Shown: positions 1 to 7,245 of the stretch, piece by piece
How the letters are laid out: each line of letters starts with the position of its first letter
How positions within the stretch are numbered: the first letter of the stretch is position 1
Origin: JBBIPA01 sp037443085
GTDB taxonomy: Bacteria; Chloroflexota; Dehalococcoidia; GIF9; UBA5629
Length of the DNA stretch: 64,000 nt
NCBI GenBank assembly: GCA_037443085.1
Contig: JBBIPA010000005.1
Span: forward strand, 1-64,000
Direction: 5' to 3'
Notes under the pieces: generated by a model
Seen by the model: the letters and a program-made list of their open reading frames with translations, nothing else
What the model was told of the DNA's origin: nothing
The model's database searches: none
Translations under genes and position numbers: made by a program

Positions 1-7
1 TTTTAAT

Positions 8-676
8 ATGACTGTTTCACTAAGATTTGTGGCCGTCTCGGCTCTTTTTGTCACCTGCCTGATTACGGCTAACATTATGATTGTCAAACAAATCGCTATT
101 GGCAACATTGTTGTCCCCGCAGCCATAATTATTTTCCCCATAAGCTACATCTGCGGTGATGTTTTAACCGAGGTCTACGGCTACAGGCAGGCACGACTGG
201 TAATCTGGCTCGGCTTCGCCTGCAATCTAATTGCCGTAATCGCTTTCTGGATAGGCGAGATACTACCCCCAGCACCGGTTTTTGAAGCACAAGCTGCTTA
301 TGAACGCATCCTGGGCAGTACACCTCGATTCCTCATCGCCTCTTTCGTGGCCTACCTCGCAGGCGAGTTCGCTAATTCATTCATTCTGGCTAAAATGAAG
401 ATCGCCACCAGAGGCAAATGGCTCTGGGCACGGACTATCGGTTCCACTCTGGTAGGACAGGGACTCGATACCGTAATCGTGCTCACTATTGCTTTTGCCG
501 GAGTATTGCCTTTTTCTGTACTGGGAGCCATGATGCTGAGTCACTGGCTACTGAAATCAGTCTACGAGACCGCAGCTACGCCACTAACCTATATTGTGGT
601 GAATTACTTAAAGCGGAAAGAGCAACTCGATGTCTTTGACTATAAAACGAACTTTAACCCGTTCCTGATCAGTTAA
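8..676 (+). CDS. yhhQ: Queuosine precursor transporter (YhhQ/VUT family)
   Basis: A 222-residue integral membrane protein of the YhhQ family, which takes up queuosine precursors (preQ0/preQ1) for tRNA modification. About six hydrophobic helices are visible. The family-typical stretch around residues 44-60 (FPISYICGDVLTEVYGYRQA) and the late segment LKSVYETAATPLTY support the call. The ATG at base 8 sits almost at the window edge, so its ribosome site and any upstream riboswitch cannot be judged. It is followed after 24 bases by the Mut7-C gene on the same strand. Precursor specificity (preQ0, preQ1 or queuine) cannot be read from sequence. Confidence 0.85.
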   Translation: MTVSLRFVAVSALFVTCLITANIMIVKQIAIGNIVVPAAIIIFPISYICGDVLTEVYGYRQARLVIWLGFACNLIAVIAFWIGEILPPAPVFEAQAAYERILGSTPRFLIASFVAYLAGEFANSFILAKMKIATRGKWLWARTIGSTLVGQGLDTVIVLTIAFAGVLPFSVLGAMMLSHWLLKSVYETAATPLTYIVVNYLKRKEQLDVFDYKTNFNPFLIS

Positions 677-700
677 GCCAAGATTATGGGTAGATAGACT

Positions 701-1198
701 ATGGAACCCAAGTTTATCGTTGATATCAATGCCGGCAAGCTGGCAAAGTGGCTGAGAATAATGGGGTATGACGCCTCACTTTTTACCGATGAGGACGATG
801 GCGAGATGGTTAAAATTGCCCTGAAGGAGAATCGGGTGATTCTAACCAAAGACTCGCAAATCATGAAGCGACGCCTTATAACCAGTGGCAAACTGAAGGC
901 GGTTCTCATCAAGGGTGATGACCCGAAAACTCAACTGCAACAAATCACCACCGCCCTGAATCTGAATTATCAGTTCAAGCCGTTTTCCGTCTGTCTGCAA
1001 TGCAATCAAAACCTGATAGTACGGCGTAAAGAAGAGGTTGCCCATCTGGTGCCACCCCATGTCTTAAAAACACAAAACCAATATATGGAATGTCCCTCCT
1101 GTCATCGTATATTCTGGCGAGGAACTCACTGGCAGGCTATGAGCGAAGAGTTGGAAAATTTCATGGAAAAGAAACAGAAGGAAACTAAGGTGGTATAA
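701..1198 (+). CDS. Mut7-C RNAse domain protein with zinc ribbon
   Basis: A 165-residue protein of the Mut7-C (DUF82) family. The N-terminal half is PIN-like: an acidic residue in FIVDINAGKLAKWLRIMGYD near the start and a second acidic patch in ILTKDSQIM around residues 48-57. The C-terminal part carries a zinc ribbon made of CLQC and CPSC. Family members are predicted RNases, but the substrate is unknown. It lies between the queuosine transporter and nnr with only 4 bases before nnr, so co-transcription with the cofactor genes downstream is likely. Cellular role is not known. Confidence 0.75.
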   Translation: MEPKFIVDINAGKLAKWLRIMGYDASLFTDEDDGEMVKIALKENRVILTKDSQIMKRRLITSGKLKAVLIKGDDPKTQLQQITTALNLNYQFKPFSVCLQCNQNLIVRRKEEVAHLVPPHVLKTQNQYMECPSCHRIFWRGTHWQAMSEELENFMEKKQKETKVV

Positions 1199-1202
1199 GC
1201 GT

Positions 1203-2764
1203 ATGAAGGTTGTAACTGCAGAGCAGATGCGCCACATCGACCAAACCGCTGCCAGCATCGGCTTAACTACTGAAACACTCATGGAAAACGCCGGACGTGC
1301 TGTGGCTGAAGAAACCAAGAAACTGTTAGGCGGCGCTATCGGGAAGCATATCCTGGTTTTGACTGGCCCCGGCAATAATGGAGGCGATGGGTTAGTAGCA
1401 GCGCGCTATCTTGAGGACTGGGGGGCTGAAGTCAGCCTGTATCTGTGCAGCCAGCGGACGACTGATGATACAAATTTCAAGCTGGCGCAGGAGCGCAGAA
1501 TAGACACCGTGAACGCCGAGCAGGATAAAAGCTTCGCCAGCTTAGAACAACGCCTGTCGTCTTCAGAAGCAGTAGTTGACGCCATCTTCGGTACCGGTAG
1601 AAGCCGCACTATGGAAGGCATATTCCAAGAGGTGTTGTCCCGAGTNNNNNNNNNNNNNNNNNNAAAGAAAAACGCCCTGAACTTTATATTGTGGCTGTGG
1701 ACATGCCTTCCGGAGTCGATGCTAATACCGGCGCTGTTGACCCGAACTGCCCCTATGCCGATGCTACTATCACACTCGGCTATCCCAAACCAGGCTTGTA
1801 CAACTTCCCTGGCGCCGGGAGAGTTGGCAAGGTGATTATAGCTGATATCGGTATACCTCCAGGTTTAGCCCAAGACATAACCACAGAGCTACTCACTGTA
1901 GACTGGGTAAGGTCTGTGCTGCCCACCCGCCCTGCCAGCGCTAACAAAGGAACTTTTGGCAAGGTGCTGGTGGTGGCTGGCTCCATTAACTATATCGGCG
2001 CTGCCTATCTCGCCTGCATGGGCGCCGCTAGGATAGGTGCCGGCCTGGTAACATTGAGCACTGCGCATAGCCTACAGCCAATACTGGCTACCAGGCTTAC
2101 CGAAGTAACCTACATTCCCCTGCCAGAAGTTGAAACAGGAATCATTGCATCAAAATCAGCCTCAGTGCTGCAGCAGCGTTTAACTGATTACAACGTTCTA
2201 CTCATGGGTTGCGGGCTGGGTCAGAATGCTGAAGTTATCAAATTCATCAAGTCGACCCTGTTCGAGCTACCGCAGACACGCTCCCTGCCCCTAGTTCTCG
2301 ATGCCGATGCCTTGAATACTCTGGCTCAAGTACCACAGTGGTGGCAGAAGCTAGGTAAGGATGTTATACTAACGCCACATCCGGGTGAAATGGCACGATT
2401 GACTGGCATTCCACTGGATAAAATACAGCAGGAGCGACTGGAAATTGCTCAGAATACGGCTAGGGAGTGGCAGAAGGTAGTGGTTCTAAAAGGAGCTTAC
2501 ACTATTGTAGCTGCGCCTGATGGGCAGGCTAGAATAAGTCAGGAGGCTAATGCCGGCCTGGCGTCAGCAGGCACCGGCGATGTCCTCAGCGGCGTGATAG
2601 CAGGTCTGCGGGCACAGGGCTTACCACCCTTCGATGCGGCGGCATGCGGAGTTTATCTTCATGCCCAGGCAGGCAACCTGGTCAGGCAAGAAATGGGCGA
2701 TGCCGGCATGCTGGCCAGCGATCTCCTGCCACTATTGCCCAGGGTAATAAAAACGTTGAAGTAA
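1203..2764 (+). CDS. nnr: Bifunctional NAD(P)HX epimerase / ADP- or ATP-dependent NAD(P)HX dehydratase
   Basis: Repairs hydrated NAD(P)H. The N-terminal YjeF_N epimerase half starts MKVVTAEQMRHIDQ and holds GPGNNGGDGLVAARYL, then VAVDMPSGVDANTG just after the gap. The C-terminal ribokinase-like dehydratase half shows LTPHPGEMARLTG, VVLKGAYTIV and the nucleotide/anion-hole motif AGTGDVLSG. An 18-N assembly gap interrupts the coding sequence. Two bases of a codon precede the gap and a full codon follows it, so the true missing length should be 1 modulo 3 (for example 16 or 19). The apparent frame change is therefore a gap-size artefact and not a broken gene. coaX follows 10 bases later. Confidence 0.9.
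1646..1663. other. Assembly gap (18 N) inside nnr
   Basis: Run of 18 N. The reading frame of nnr before and after it differs unless the real length is 1 modulo 3, so the N count is only nominal. Confidence 0.95.
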
Positions 2765-2774
2765 GAGATACAGA

Positions 2775-3542
2775 ATGTTACTGACTGTCGATATAGGCAA
2801 TACCAACATTATTTTCGGCGTATTCGATGGCGATAAGCTGAAAACTACCCTGAGGATAGCCACAGGCGTTCACACCATGCCAGATGAATATGCGGCGCTG
2901 ATGCTCTATCTTCTGGAGCGCCATGGTATAGCTGCATCGCAAATCACTGATGCCGTGGTGTGCAGCGTGGTTCCTCCACTGGTTACCACCTTTGAGGAAA
3001 TATGCCAGCACTATTTCAAAACTTCGCCTCTGGTGGTGGAGGCAGGTGTGAAAACAGGCATTAGAATCTGCATGGACAACCCTAAAGAGGTCGGCGCTGA
3101 CCGTATTGTAAACGCTGTGGCTGCCCATCGACTGTACCAAGGCGCTGTGATTGTCATTGACATGGGCACTGCCACCACCTTTGATGCCGTATCTGAAAGC
3201 GGCGATTATCTCGGCGGAGCTATTGCCCCGGGAATTGTAATTGCCACTGAGGCATTGTTCACCCGCACTGCGGCATTGCCCAGAGTAGATTTGACCTATC
3301 CCCAAAAGGCTATCGGCACCAGTACCATCGCCGCCATGCAATCAGGTATAGTGTTTGGCTATGTGGGATTGATTGAAGGCATCGTGAACCGTATCCAACA
3401 GGAACTGGGAGGCAAGGCAAAGGTAGTGGCTACCGGAGGTTACTCTAAACTTTTTGCCAAGGAGACTTCCGCTATTGATGTAGTCAACCCCGACCTGACT
3501 TTAATCGGGCTGCGGTTGATTTACCAGATGAATAAGAAATAA
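2775..3542 (+). CDS. coaX: Type III pantothenate kinase
   Basis: Catalyses the first step of coenzyme A synthesis, ATP-dependent phosphorylation of pantothenate. The 255-residue length and motifs fit CoaX of the ASKHA superfamily: DIGNTNIIFGVFDG near the N terminus (phosphate 1), KEVGADRIVNA around residues 99-109 (pantothenate site), VIDMGTATTFDAV (phosphate 2), GGAIAPGI and ATGGYSKLF. It is directly followed by coaBC, so three successive CoA steps are encoded together. This type is insensitive to CoA feedback in characterised members. Confidence 0.95.
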   Translation: MLLTVDIGNTNIIFGVFDGDKLKTTLRIATGVHTMPDEYAALMLYLLERHGIAASQITDAVVCSVVPPLVTTFEEICQHYFKTSPLVVEAGVKTGIRICMDNPKEVGADRIVNAVAAHRLYQGAVIVIDMGTATTFDAVSESGDYLGGAIAPGIVIATEALFTRTAALPRVDLTYPQKAIGTSTIAAMQSGIVFGYVGLIEGIVNRIQQELGGKAKVVATGGYSKLFAKETSAIDVVNPDLTLIGLRLIYQMNKK

Positions 3543-3556
3543 ACGGCAGGAAAATA

Positions 3557-4753
3557 GTGGTATTAGCAGATAAAACAATAGTATTAGGAGTGACCGGCAG
3601 CATCGCAGTGTACAAAGCTGCTGACCTGGCCAGCCAGCTAACTAAGGCAGGCGCCAGGGTTGAGGTCATCATGACCGATGCTGCTGCCGAGTTCGTAACA
3701 CCGCTCACCTTTCGCAATATCACCGGCAGACCCGTGGTCACCACCATGTTCGACCTCGCCTCCGAATATAGTGTTGAGCATGTAGCACTGGCTGATGCCG
3801 CCGACATAGTGGTCATTGCGCCAGCTACCGCCAACACCATCGCCAAGCTCTCTGCCGGCATCGCTGACAACATGCTCACCTGCACTGTCCTCGCCACCAA
3901 AGCTCCTGTGCTCGTGGCGCCAGCGATGGATGTCAATATGTATGACAACTCCATCACCCAGGATAATCTGGCAAAGCTCCGAGCCCGAGATTTTACCATC
4001 ATCGGTCCCGAGAGCGGCCGGCTTGCCTCGGGCAAAATGGGTATGGGACGGTTTATCGATGTTAATCAGATTATCGGTGCTATCTGTCAGGTACTGGGCA
4101 GAAATGGCGACCTTGCTGGGAAACACATCGTGGTCACTGCTGGCGGCACCAGAGAGCCGATTGACCCGGTTCGATGCTTGACCAACTATTCCTCCGGCAA
4201 GATGGGCTATGCGCTGGCCGAAGCGGCGCGAGACCGCGGCGCCCGAGTGACACTGATAACAGCAACTACCGCCTTGCACCGTCCGACTCGCCTGGACATT
4301 GTTGATGTAAGTACCGCTCAAGAAATGTGCAGGGCAGTCAAGAAAGCTACGGCGCAAGCTGACTCCCTGATTATGGCAGCAGCCGTGGCTGACTTCCGCC
4401 CAGCGAAAGTCCCCAAAAATAAAATAAAAAGGCAAGCTAACACCAACCTGACATTAGGGTTGGAAAGGACAGTGGATATCCTCGGCGAAGTGGAGGGCGA
4501 TTTTGTTCGCGTCGGTTTCGCCGCCGAAAGCGATAACCTGATAGCCAACGCCAGAGCCAAGCTTCGAAAGAAACAGCTAGACCTTATCGTTGCCAACGAT
4601 ATTACTATCCCCGGCAGCGGCATCGGCTCCGACAAAAACCAGGTAGTCATCATCAACCGAAAAGGTAAAACCGAAAAACTACCTCTCTTGCCCAAGCGGG
4701 AAGTGGCAGATAAAATTTTGGACAGGGTGGCTGAACTGCTAAGAAAGCGCTAA
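3557..4753 (+). CDS. coaBC: Bifunctional phosphopantothenoylcysteine decarboxylase / phosphopantothenate-cysteine ligase
   Basis: Makes 4'-phosphopantetheine from 4'-phosphopantothenate and cysteine in two steps. The flavoprotein CoaC half (to about residue 180) shows GVTGSIAVYKAADLA, the catalytic histidine in EHVALADAADIVVIAPATAN and PAMDVNMYDN. The substrate clamp GRLASGKMGMGR has Ser where E. coli has Cys, a substitution found in many homologues. The CoaB half begins with VVTAGGTREPIDPVR and contains NYSSGKMGYALAEAA. The start is GTG at 3557, 15 bases after coaX and behind a GGCAGGAAAA site. The 398-residue length is normal. Confidence 0.95.
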   Translation: MVLADKTIVLGVTGSIAVYKAADLASQLTKAGARVEVIMTDAAAEFVTPLTFRNITGRPVVTTMFDLASEYSVEHVALADAADIVVIAPATANTIAKLSAGIADNMLTCTVLATKAPVLVAPAMDVNMYDNSITQDNLAKLRARDFTIIGPESGRLASGKMGMGRFIDVNQIIGAICQVLGRNGDLAGKHIVVTAGGTREPIDPVRCLTNYSSGKMGYALAEAARDRGARVTLITATTALHRPTRLDIVDVSTAQEMCRAVKKATAQADSLIMAAAVADFRPAKVPKNKIKRQANTNLTLGLERTVDILGEVEGDFVRVGFAAESDNLIANARAKLRKKQLDLIVANDITIPGSGIGSDKNQVVIINRKGKTEKLPLLPKREVADKILDRVAELLRKR

Positions 4754-4756
4754 CTC

Positions 4757-4795
4757 TTGACAAAGTCCATTATTATGTTACACTAGTTGTGTAAC
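4757..4795 (+). promoter_or_regulatory. VapBC promoter with palindromic operator
   Basis: TTGACA at 4757-4762, a 16-base spacer and TACACT at 4779-4784 form a good sigma-70-type promoter 40 bases before the antitoxin start. A perfect 7-bp inverted repeat (GTTACAC at 4777-4783, loop TAGTT, GTGTAAC at 4789-4795) covers the -10 element. That is where a ribbon-helix-helix antitoxin would be expected to bind and repress its own operon. Repression is inferred. Confidence 0.65.
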
Positions 4796-4823
4796 TAAAC
4801 AAGGTACAAATTGCGGAGAAAGT

Positions 4824-5093
4824 ATGGCTATTCACAAAGCAAAGGCTCATCTAGTCTTCCCTGAAGATCTTTTGCAATCGATAGACAGATTGGTTGGCAA
4901 AAGGAAGAGAAGCAGATTTGTGGTCGAAGCAACCAGAAAAGAGTTGAAGAGAATTCAATTCTTGCACGCGTTGAAACAGGCAGCAGGTACCTGGAAGGAT
5001 GAAAACCACCCCGACCTCAAGGAAAAAGGTACTTATCAGTGGGTCAGGGAGCAGCGTCAGCAAGAAAGGACACTGAAAAGAGTAGCAAAATAG
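4824..5093 (+). CDS. Ribbon-helix-helix type antitoxin (VapB-like)
   Basis: An 89-residue basic protein preceding a PIN-domain toxin, the usual antitoxin-toxin order. The N terminus (residues 1-40) looks like a ribbon-helix-helix DNA-binding fold: AHLVFPEDLLQSIDRLVG then KRSRFVVEATRKEL. The C-terminal half, ending GTYQWVREQRQ before a basic tail, is probably the toxin-neutralising part. The ATG at 4824 follows GGAGAAAGT. It ends 3 bases before the toxin start. A truncated relative of its C-terminal half lies at 7078-7221. Confidence 0.75.
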   Translation: MAIHKAKAHLVFPEDLLQSIDRLVGKRKRSRFVVEATRKELKRIQFLHALKQAAGTWKDENHPDLKEKGTYQWVREQRQQERTLKRVAK

Positions 5094-5096
5094 CCA

Positions 5097-5489
5097 ATGG
5101 CTGATTATCTTCTGGATACGACAGTAATCATCGATTGCCTCCGTGGAGAAAAAGAAGCGCTAAGCTTTCTGGAGGGCATAGCCTCTGAAGGCTCATTAGC
5201 TGGATGCTGCCTGATTAATATCATCGAAGTATATGCTGGCATGAAGGACAAAGAAAAGCCAGCAACCAGGAAGTTGCTCGATAGTCTTGAATACTACCAG
5301 GTAACCAGGGAGCTTGCTGAAAGTGCCGGAGAGTATAAAAGAGAATATGCTAAGAAGGGGATTACTCTCTCACTCGCCGATGTCACTATCGCTGCTGTAG
5401 CTGTCGGCAATAATCTTGTTCTTGCTACTGACAACCCCAAACACTATCCCATGCCAGAAATAAACCTGAAGCAAATAAATATAAGGTAG
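5097..5489 (+). CDS. vapC: PIN-domain ribonuclease toxin (VapC family)
   Basis: A 130-residue PIN-domain endoribonuclease, the presumed toxin of the pair with the upstream antitoxin. PIN acidic residues are visible in order: LLDTTVIIDCLRG (Asp7, with Asp13 nearby), INIIEVYAGM (Glu about 43), LSLADVTIAAVA (Asp about 98) and LATDNPKHYP (Asp near 116). It is preceded by the antitoxin with a 3-base gap, which implies translational coupling. Known VapC toxins cleave tRNA or rRNA; the target here is unknown. Confidence 0.85.
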   Translation: MADYLLDTTVIIDCLRGEKEALSFLEGIASEGSLAGCCLINIIEVYAGMKDKEKPATRKLLDSLEYYQVTRELAESAGEYKREYAKKGITLSLADVTIAAVAVGNNLVLATDNPKHYPMPEINLKQINIR

Positions 5490-5495
5490 TCTAAT

Positions 5496-6417
5496 GTGTT
5501 GCTAATTGACGGCGTGAAATATGAGTTATGGAAACCTGAAAGCGAAGATGCCTTCGAACAAGTAGTCAAAGAACATGTTCAAGATATTTTCGGCGAAAAT
5601 TCAATATACCTCGATACCAAGCAAAAACTAAAATCAAAAGCAGGAATCGGCTCGATACCTGATGGGTACGCCATTGTCTTCAATAGTCCTCCATGCTGGC
5701 ATATAGTTGAAATGGAACTCTCAAACCATCCGATATACGACCATGTTATCACACAAATAAGTAAATTCATCAACGGGGTGAAGAACCATAGTACTCAAAG
5801 AGAAATTGTGAATATAATATATGGGTTAATAGATGATGACGATTATCTGAAATTAAAGGTTAAAAAATCTATCGGGCCTAGCGAGACTTACAGATTTCTC
5901 TCTGAACTTGTTTCAAAGCCACCTGAGCTTACAGTCGTAATAGAACAGCGAACGGAAACTCTCGACGAAGCCTTAAGTTGCTTAGCCAATCTACGATTTC
6001 ACGTGGTAGAATTTCAAACTTTTGCAAGACAAGGAGTTGGATTACCTGTACACACTCATTTGTTTGAGCCGTTATACACAGTCATTCCACCTAAACCGTC
6101 TCTGCCTGCTCAAATTCCTCCACAAAAAGTTATCCCACCTCGCAAAAGGGTTAAAATTCAAGATTTAGTTAACGCTGGGATTATTGGTCTAGGACAAAGA
6201 CTTTTTAATACTTATAAGGGCAATCAATATGAAGCCGAAATAATAACAGAAGGTAAAATAAAACTCATACACGACCAAACAACGTGGAATAGTCTATCAA
6301 GTGCTTCTGATTTATATTACAAACACATCAACTGACGGATGGGTATGGTGGAGAACACGGATAGAAGATAAAGAATATCTGATGCATGACCTGCGAAAGA
6401 AACTACAAAACAAATAG
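5496..6417 (+). pseudogene. Nuclease-like protein with C-terminal RAMA domain, broken by a frameshift
   Basis: The open frame runs from a GTG at 5496 to a stop at 6333-6335 (279 residues). The N-terminal part has a possible PD-(D/E)XK-type core: IPDGYAIVF (Asp56) followed by WHIVEMELSNHP (Glu72, Glu74). From about residue 217, VKIQDLVNAGIIGLGQRLF and YEAEIITEGKIKLI match the RAMA domain (restriction enzyme and adenine methylase associated). RAMA domains normally end in an aromatic G-W-x-x-W stretch. It is missing in this frame but present in the next one as TDGWVWWRTRIEDKEYL, which continues to a TAG at 6415-6417. A one-base change near 6320-6333 therefore truncates the protein; mutation or sequencing error cannot be told apart. 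The gene is AT-rich compared with its neighbours. Confidence 0.7.
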
Positions 6418-6441
6418 CCATACGCAATGCCTTAATATAAC

Positions 6442-6633
6442 ATGGGGAAAAGAAATGTCGGAGTTATTGAAAAACGAGGGAGGTGGTATATCGGCTATGT
6501 CGAGGAGCTTCCTGGTGTCAATACCCAAGGTAGAACCTTAAAGGAAGTGAGAGGAAATCTCAACGAGGCTTTGTATCTGATCATAGAAACTAATAAAGAG
6601 CTTTCACACAAAGTGCCCCCATTGAAAAGTTGA
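6442..6633 (+). CDS. HicB-family antitoxin-like protein, without HicA
   Basis: A 63-residue protein matching the partial RNase-H-fold HicB domain: VIEKRGRWYIGYVEELPGVNTQGRTL followed by the helix EVRGNLNEALYLII (quoted in two overlapping parts of the same short protein). HicB antitoxins normally neutralise a small HicA mRNA interferase. No HicA-like frame (about 60 residues with the conserved GSH motif) was seen on either side, so this is a solitary or orphaned copy. It sits in the accessory island between the RAMA gene and the repeats before valS. Confidence 0.7.
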   Translation: MGKRNVGVIEKRGRWYIGYVEELPGVNTQGRTLKEVRGNLNEALYLIIETNKELSHKVPPLKS

Positions 6634-6715
6634 AATCCACTACTGCCTGATTAATAATAACTGCACCATTATAGAAAATGATCTAGGTGAATTTAGACAA
6701 TATAGTAATCGGGGT

Positions 6716-6735
6716 TGAAGGGGCTTGCCCCTTCA
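6716..6735. terminator. GC-rich hairpin, terminator-like
   Basis: Perfect 9-bp stem TGAAGGGGC / GCCCCTTCA with a TT loop, followed by TTGATTTTTAA. The same GGGGC-x-GCCCC core recurs at 61419-61445 and 61501-61520. Confidence 0.6.
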
Positions 6736-6901
6736 TTGATTTTTAATGCCTCTCTTTTTTTGAATGGTTGTTGACTACACAAGTTTATCTATTTTCGGGA
6801 GGCGATATAAAGTCAGTCATGCGTGGGTGTATGACCTCACGAAAGGGACTATACATAGTAAAGTAATGTATGAGTGAAAGTAAATGGAAAGGGATTCTCA
6901 C

Positions 6902-6918
6902 GTCCGCCTGCGGCGGAC
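6902..6918. repeat. 7-bp perfect palindrome
   Basis: GTCCGCC, loop TGC, GGCGGAC. No T-run follows. It looks like an intergenic palindromic repeat unit rather than a terminator. Confidence 0.5.
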
Positions 6919-6990
6919 TCAGAATGACAGGACTAGGAAATGGGAAAGCTCGAAAGGGTTTATCCTTTCGCAATAAACTGTCATCGTGAT

Positions 6991-7027
6991 TCCCGATGAA
7001 ATCGGGACGTGACGATCCCGTGGGATC
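6991..7027. repeat. Tandem palindromes upstream of valS
   Basis: Two adjacent palindromes: TCCCGAT-GAA-ATCGGGA (6991-7007) and GATCCCGTGGGATC (7014-7027). Their spacing and GC-rich arms suggest a REP-like intergenic repeat. No T-box features for valS were recognised here. Confidence 0.45.
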
Positions 7028-7077
7028 AATGGGCCCCACGAATTCCTTATGATTGTTGATAAAAGAGGGGCAAGCTT

Positions 7078-7221
7078 GTGATAAAAGCAAAAAGAAAAGA
7101 GCTAAAGAGAACACAACTTCTGCAGGCACTAAAAGAGGCAGCAGGAACTTGGAAAGACAAGGACCATCCCGAGTTGAAGGATAAGGGAACTTACCAGTGG
7201 GTAAGAGAACAACGTCAGTAG
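7078..7221 (+). pseudogene. Truncated second copy of the VapB-type antitoxin
   Basis: An open frame of 47 codons from a GTG at 7078 (AGAGGGG at 7064-7070 could serve as ribosome site) to TAG at 7219. Its product, with KRKELKRTQLLQALKEAAG and KGTYQWVREQRQ, closely matches residues 30-80 of the antitoxin encoded at 4824-5093. It lacks the N-terminal ribbon-helix-helix part and has no toxin gene after it. This looks like the remains of a second toxin-antitoxin locus, or a partial duplication, now sitting 24 bases before valS. A small free-standing neutralising peptide remains possible. Confidence 0.6.
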
Positions 7222-7245
7222 GACAGAACTTTTGAGGTTTAACGC

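Larger units (their letters stand above)
6634..7077. other. Gene-free stretch with palindromes
   Basis: About 440 bases without a convincing gene. It holds a GC-rich terminator-like hairpin (6716-6735), a 7-bp palindrome (6902-6918) and a pair of palindromes (6991-7027). A 160-codon minus-strand frame across it has no recognisable features and looks like chance. Confidence 0.6.

Noticed and set aside
4020..4055. Ser for Cys in the CoaC substrate clamp of CoaBC
   Set aside because: This substitution is common in CoaBC homologues and does not indicate loss of function.
6640..7245. Possible T-box leader for valS
   Set aside because: The palindromes do not form the T-box core and no T-box consensus was recognised.
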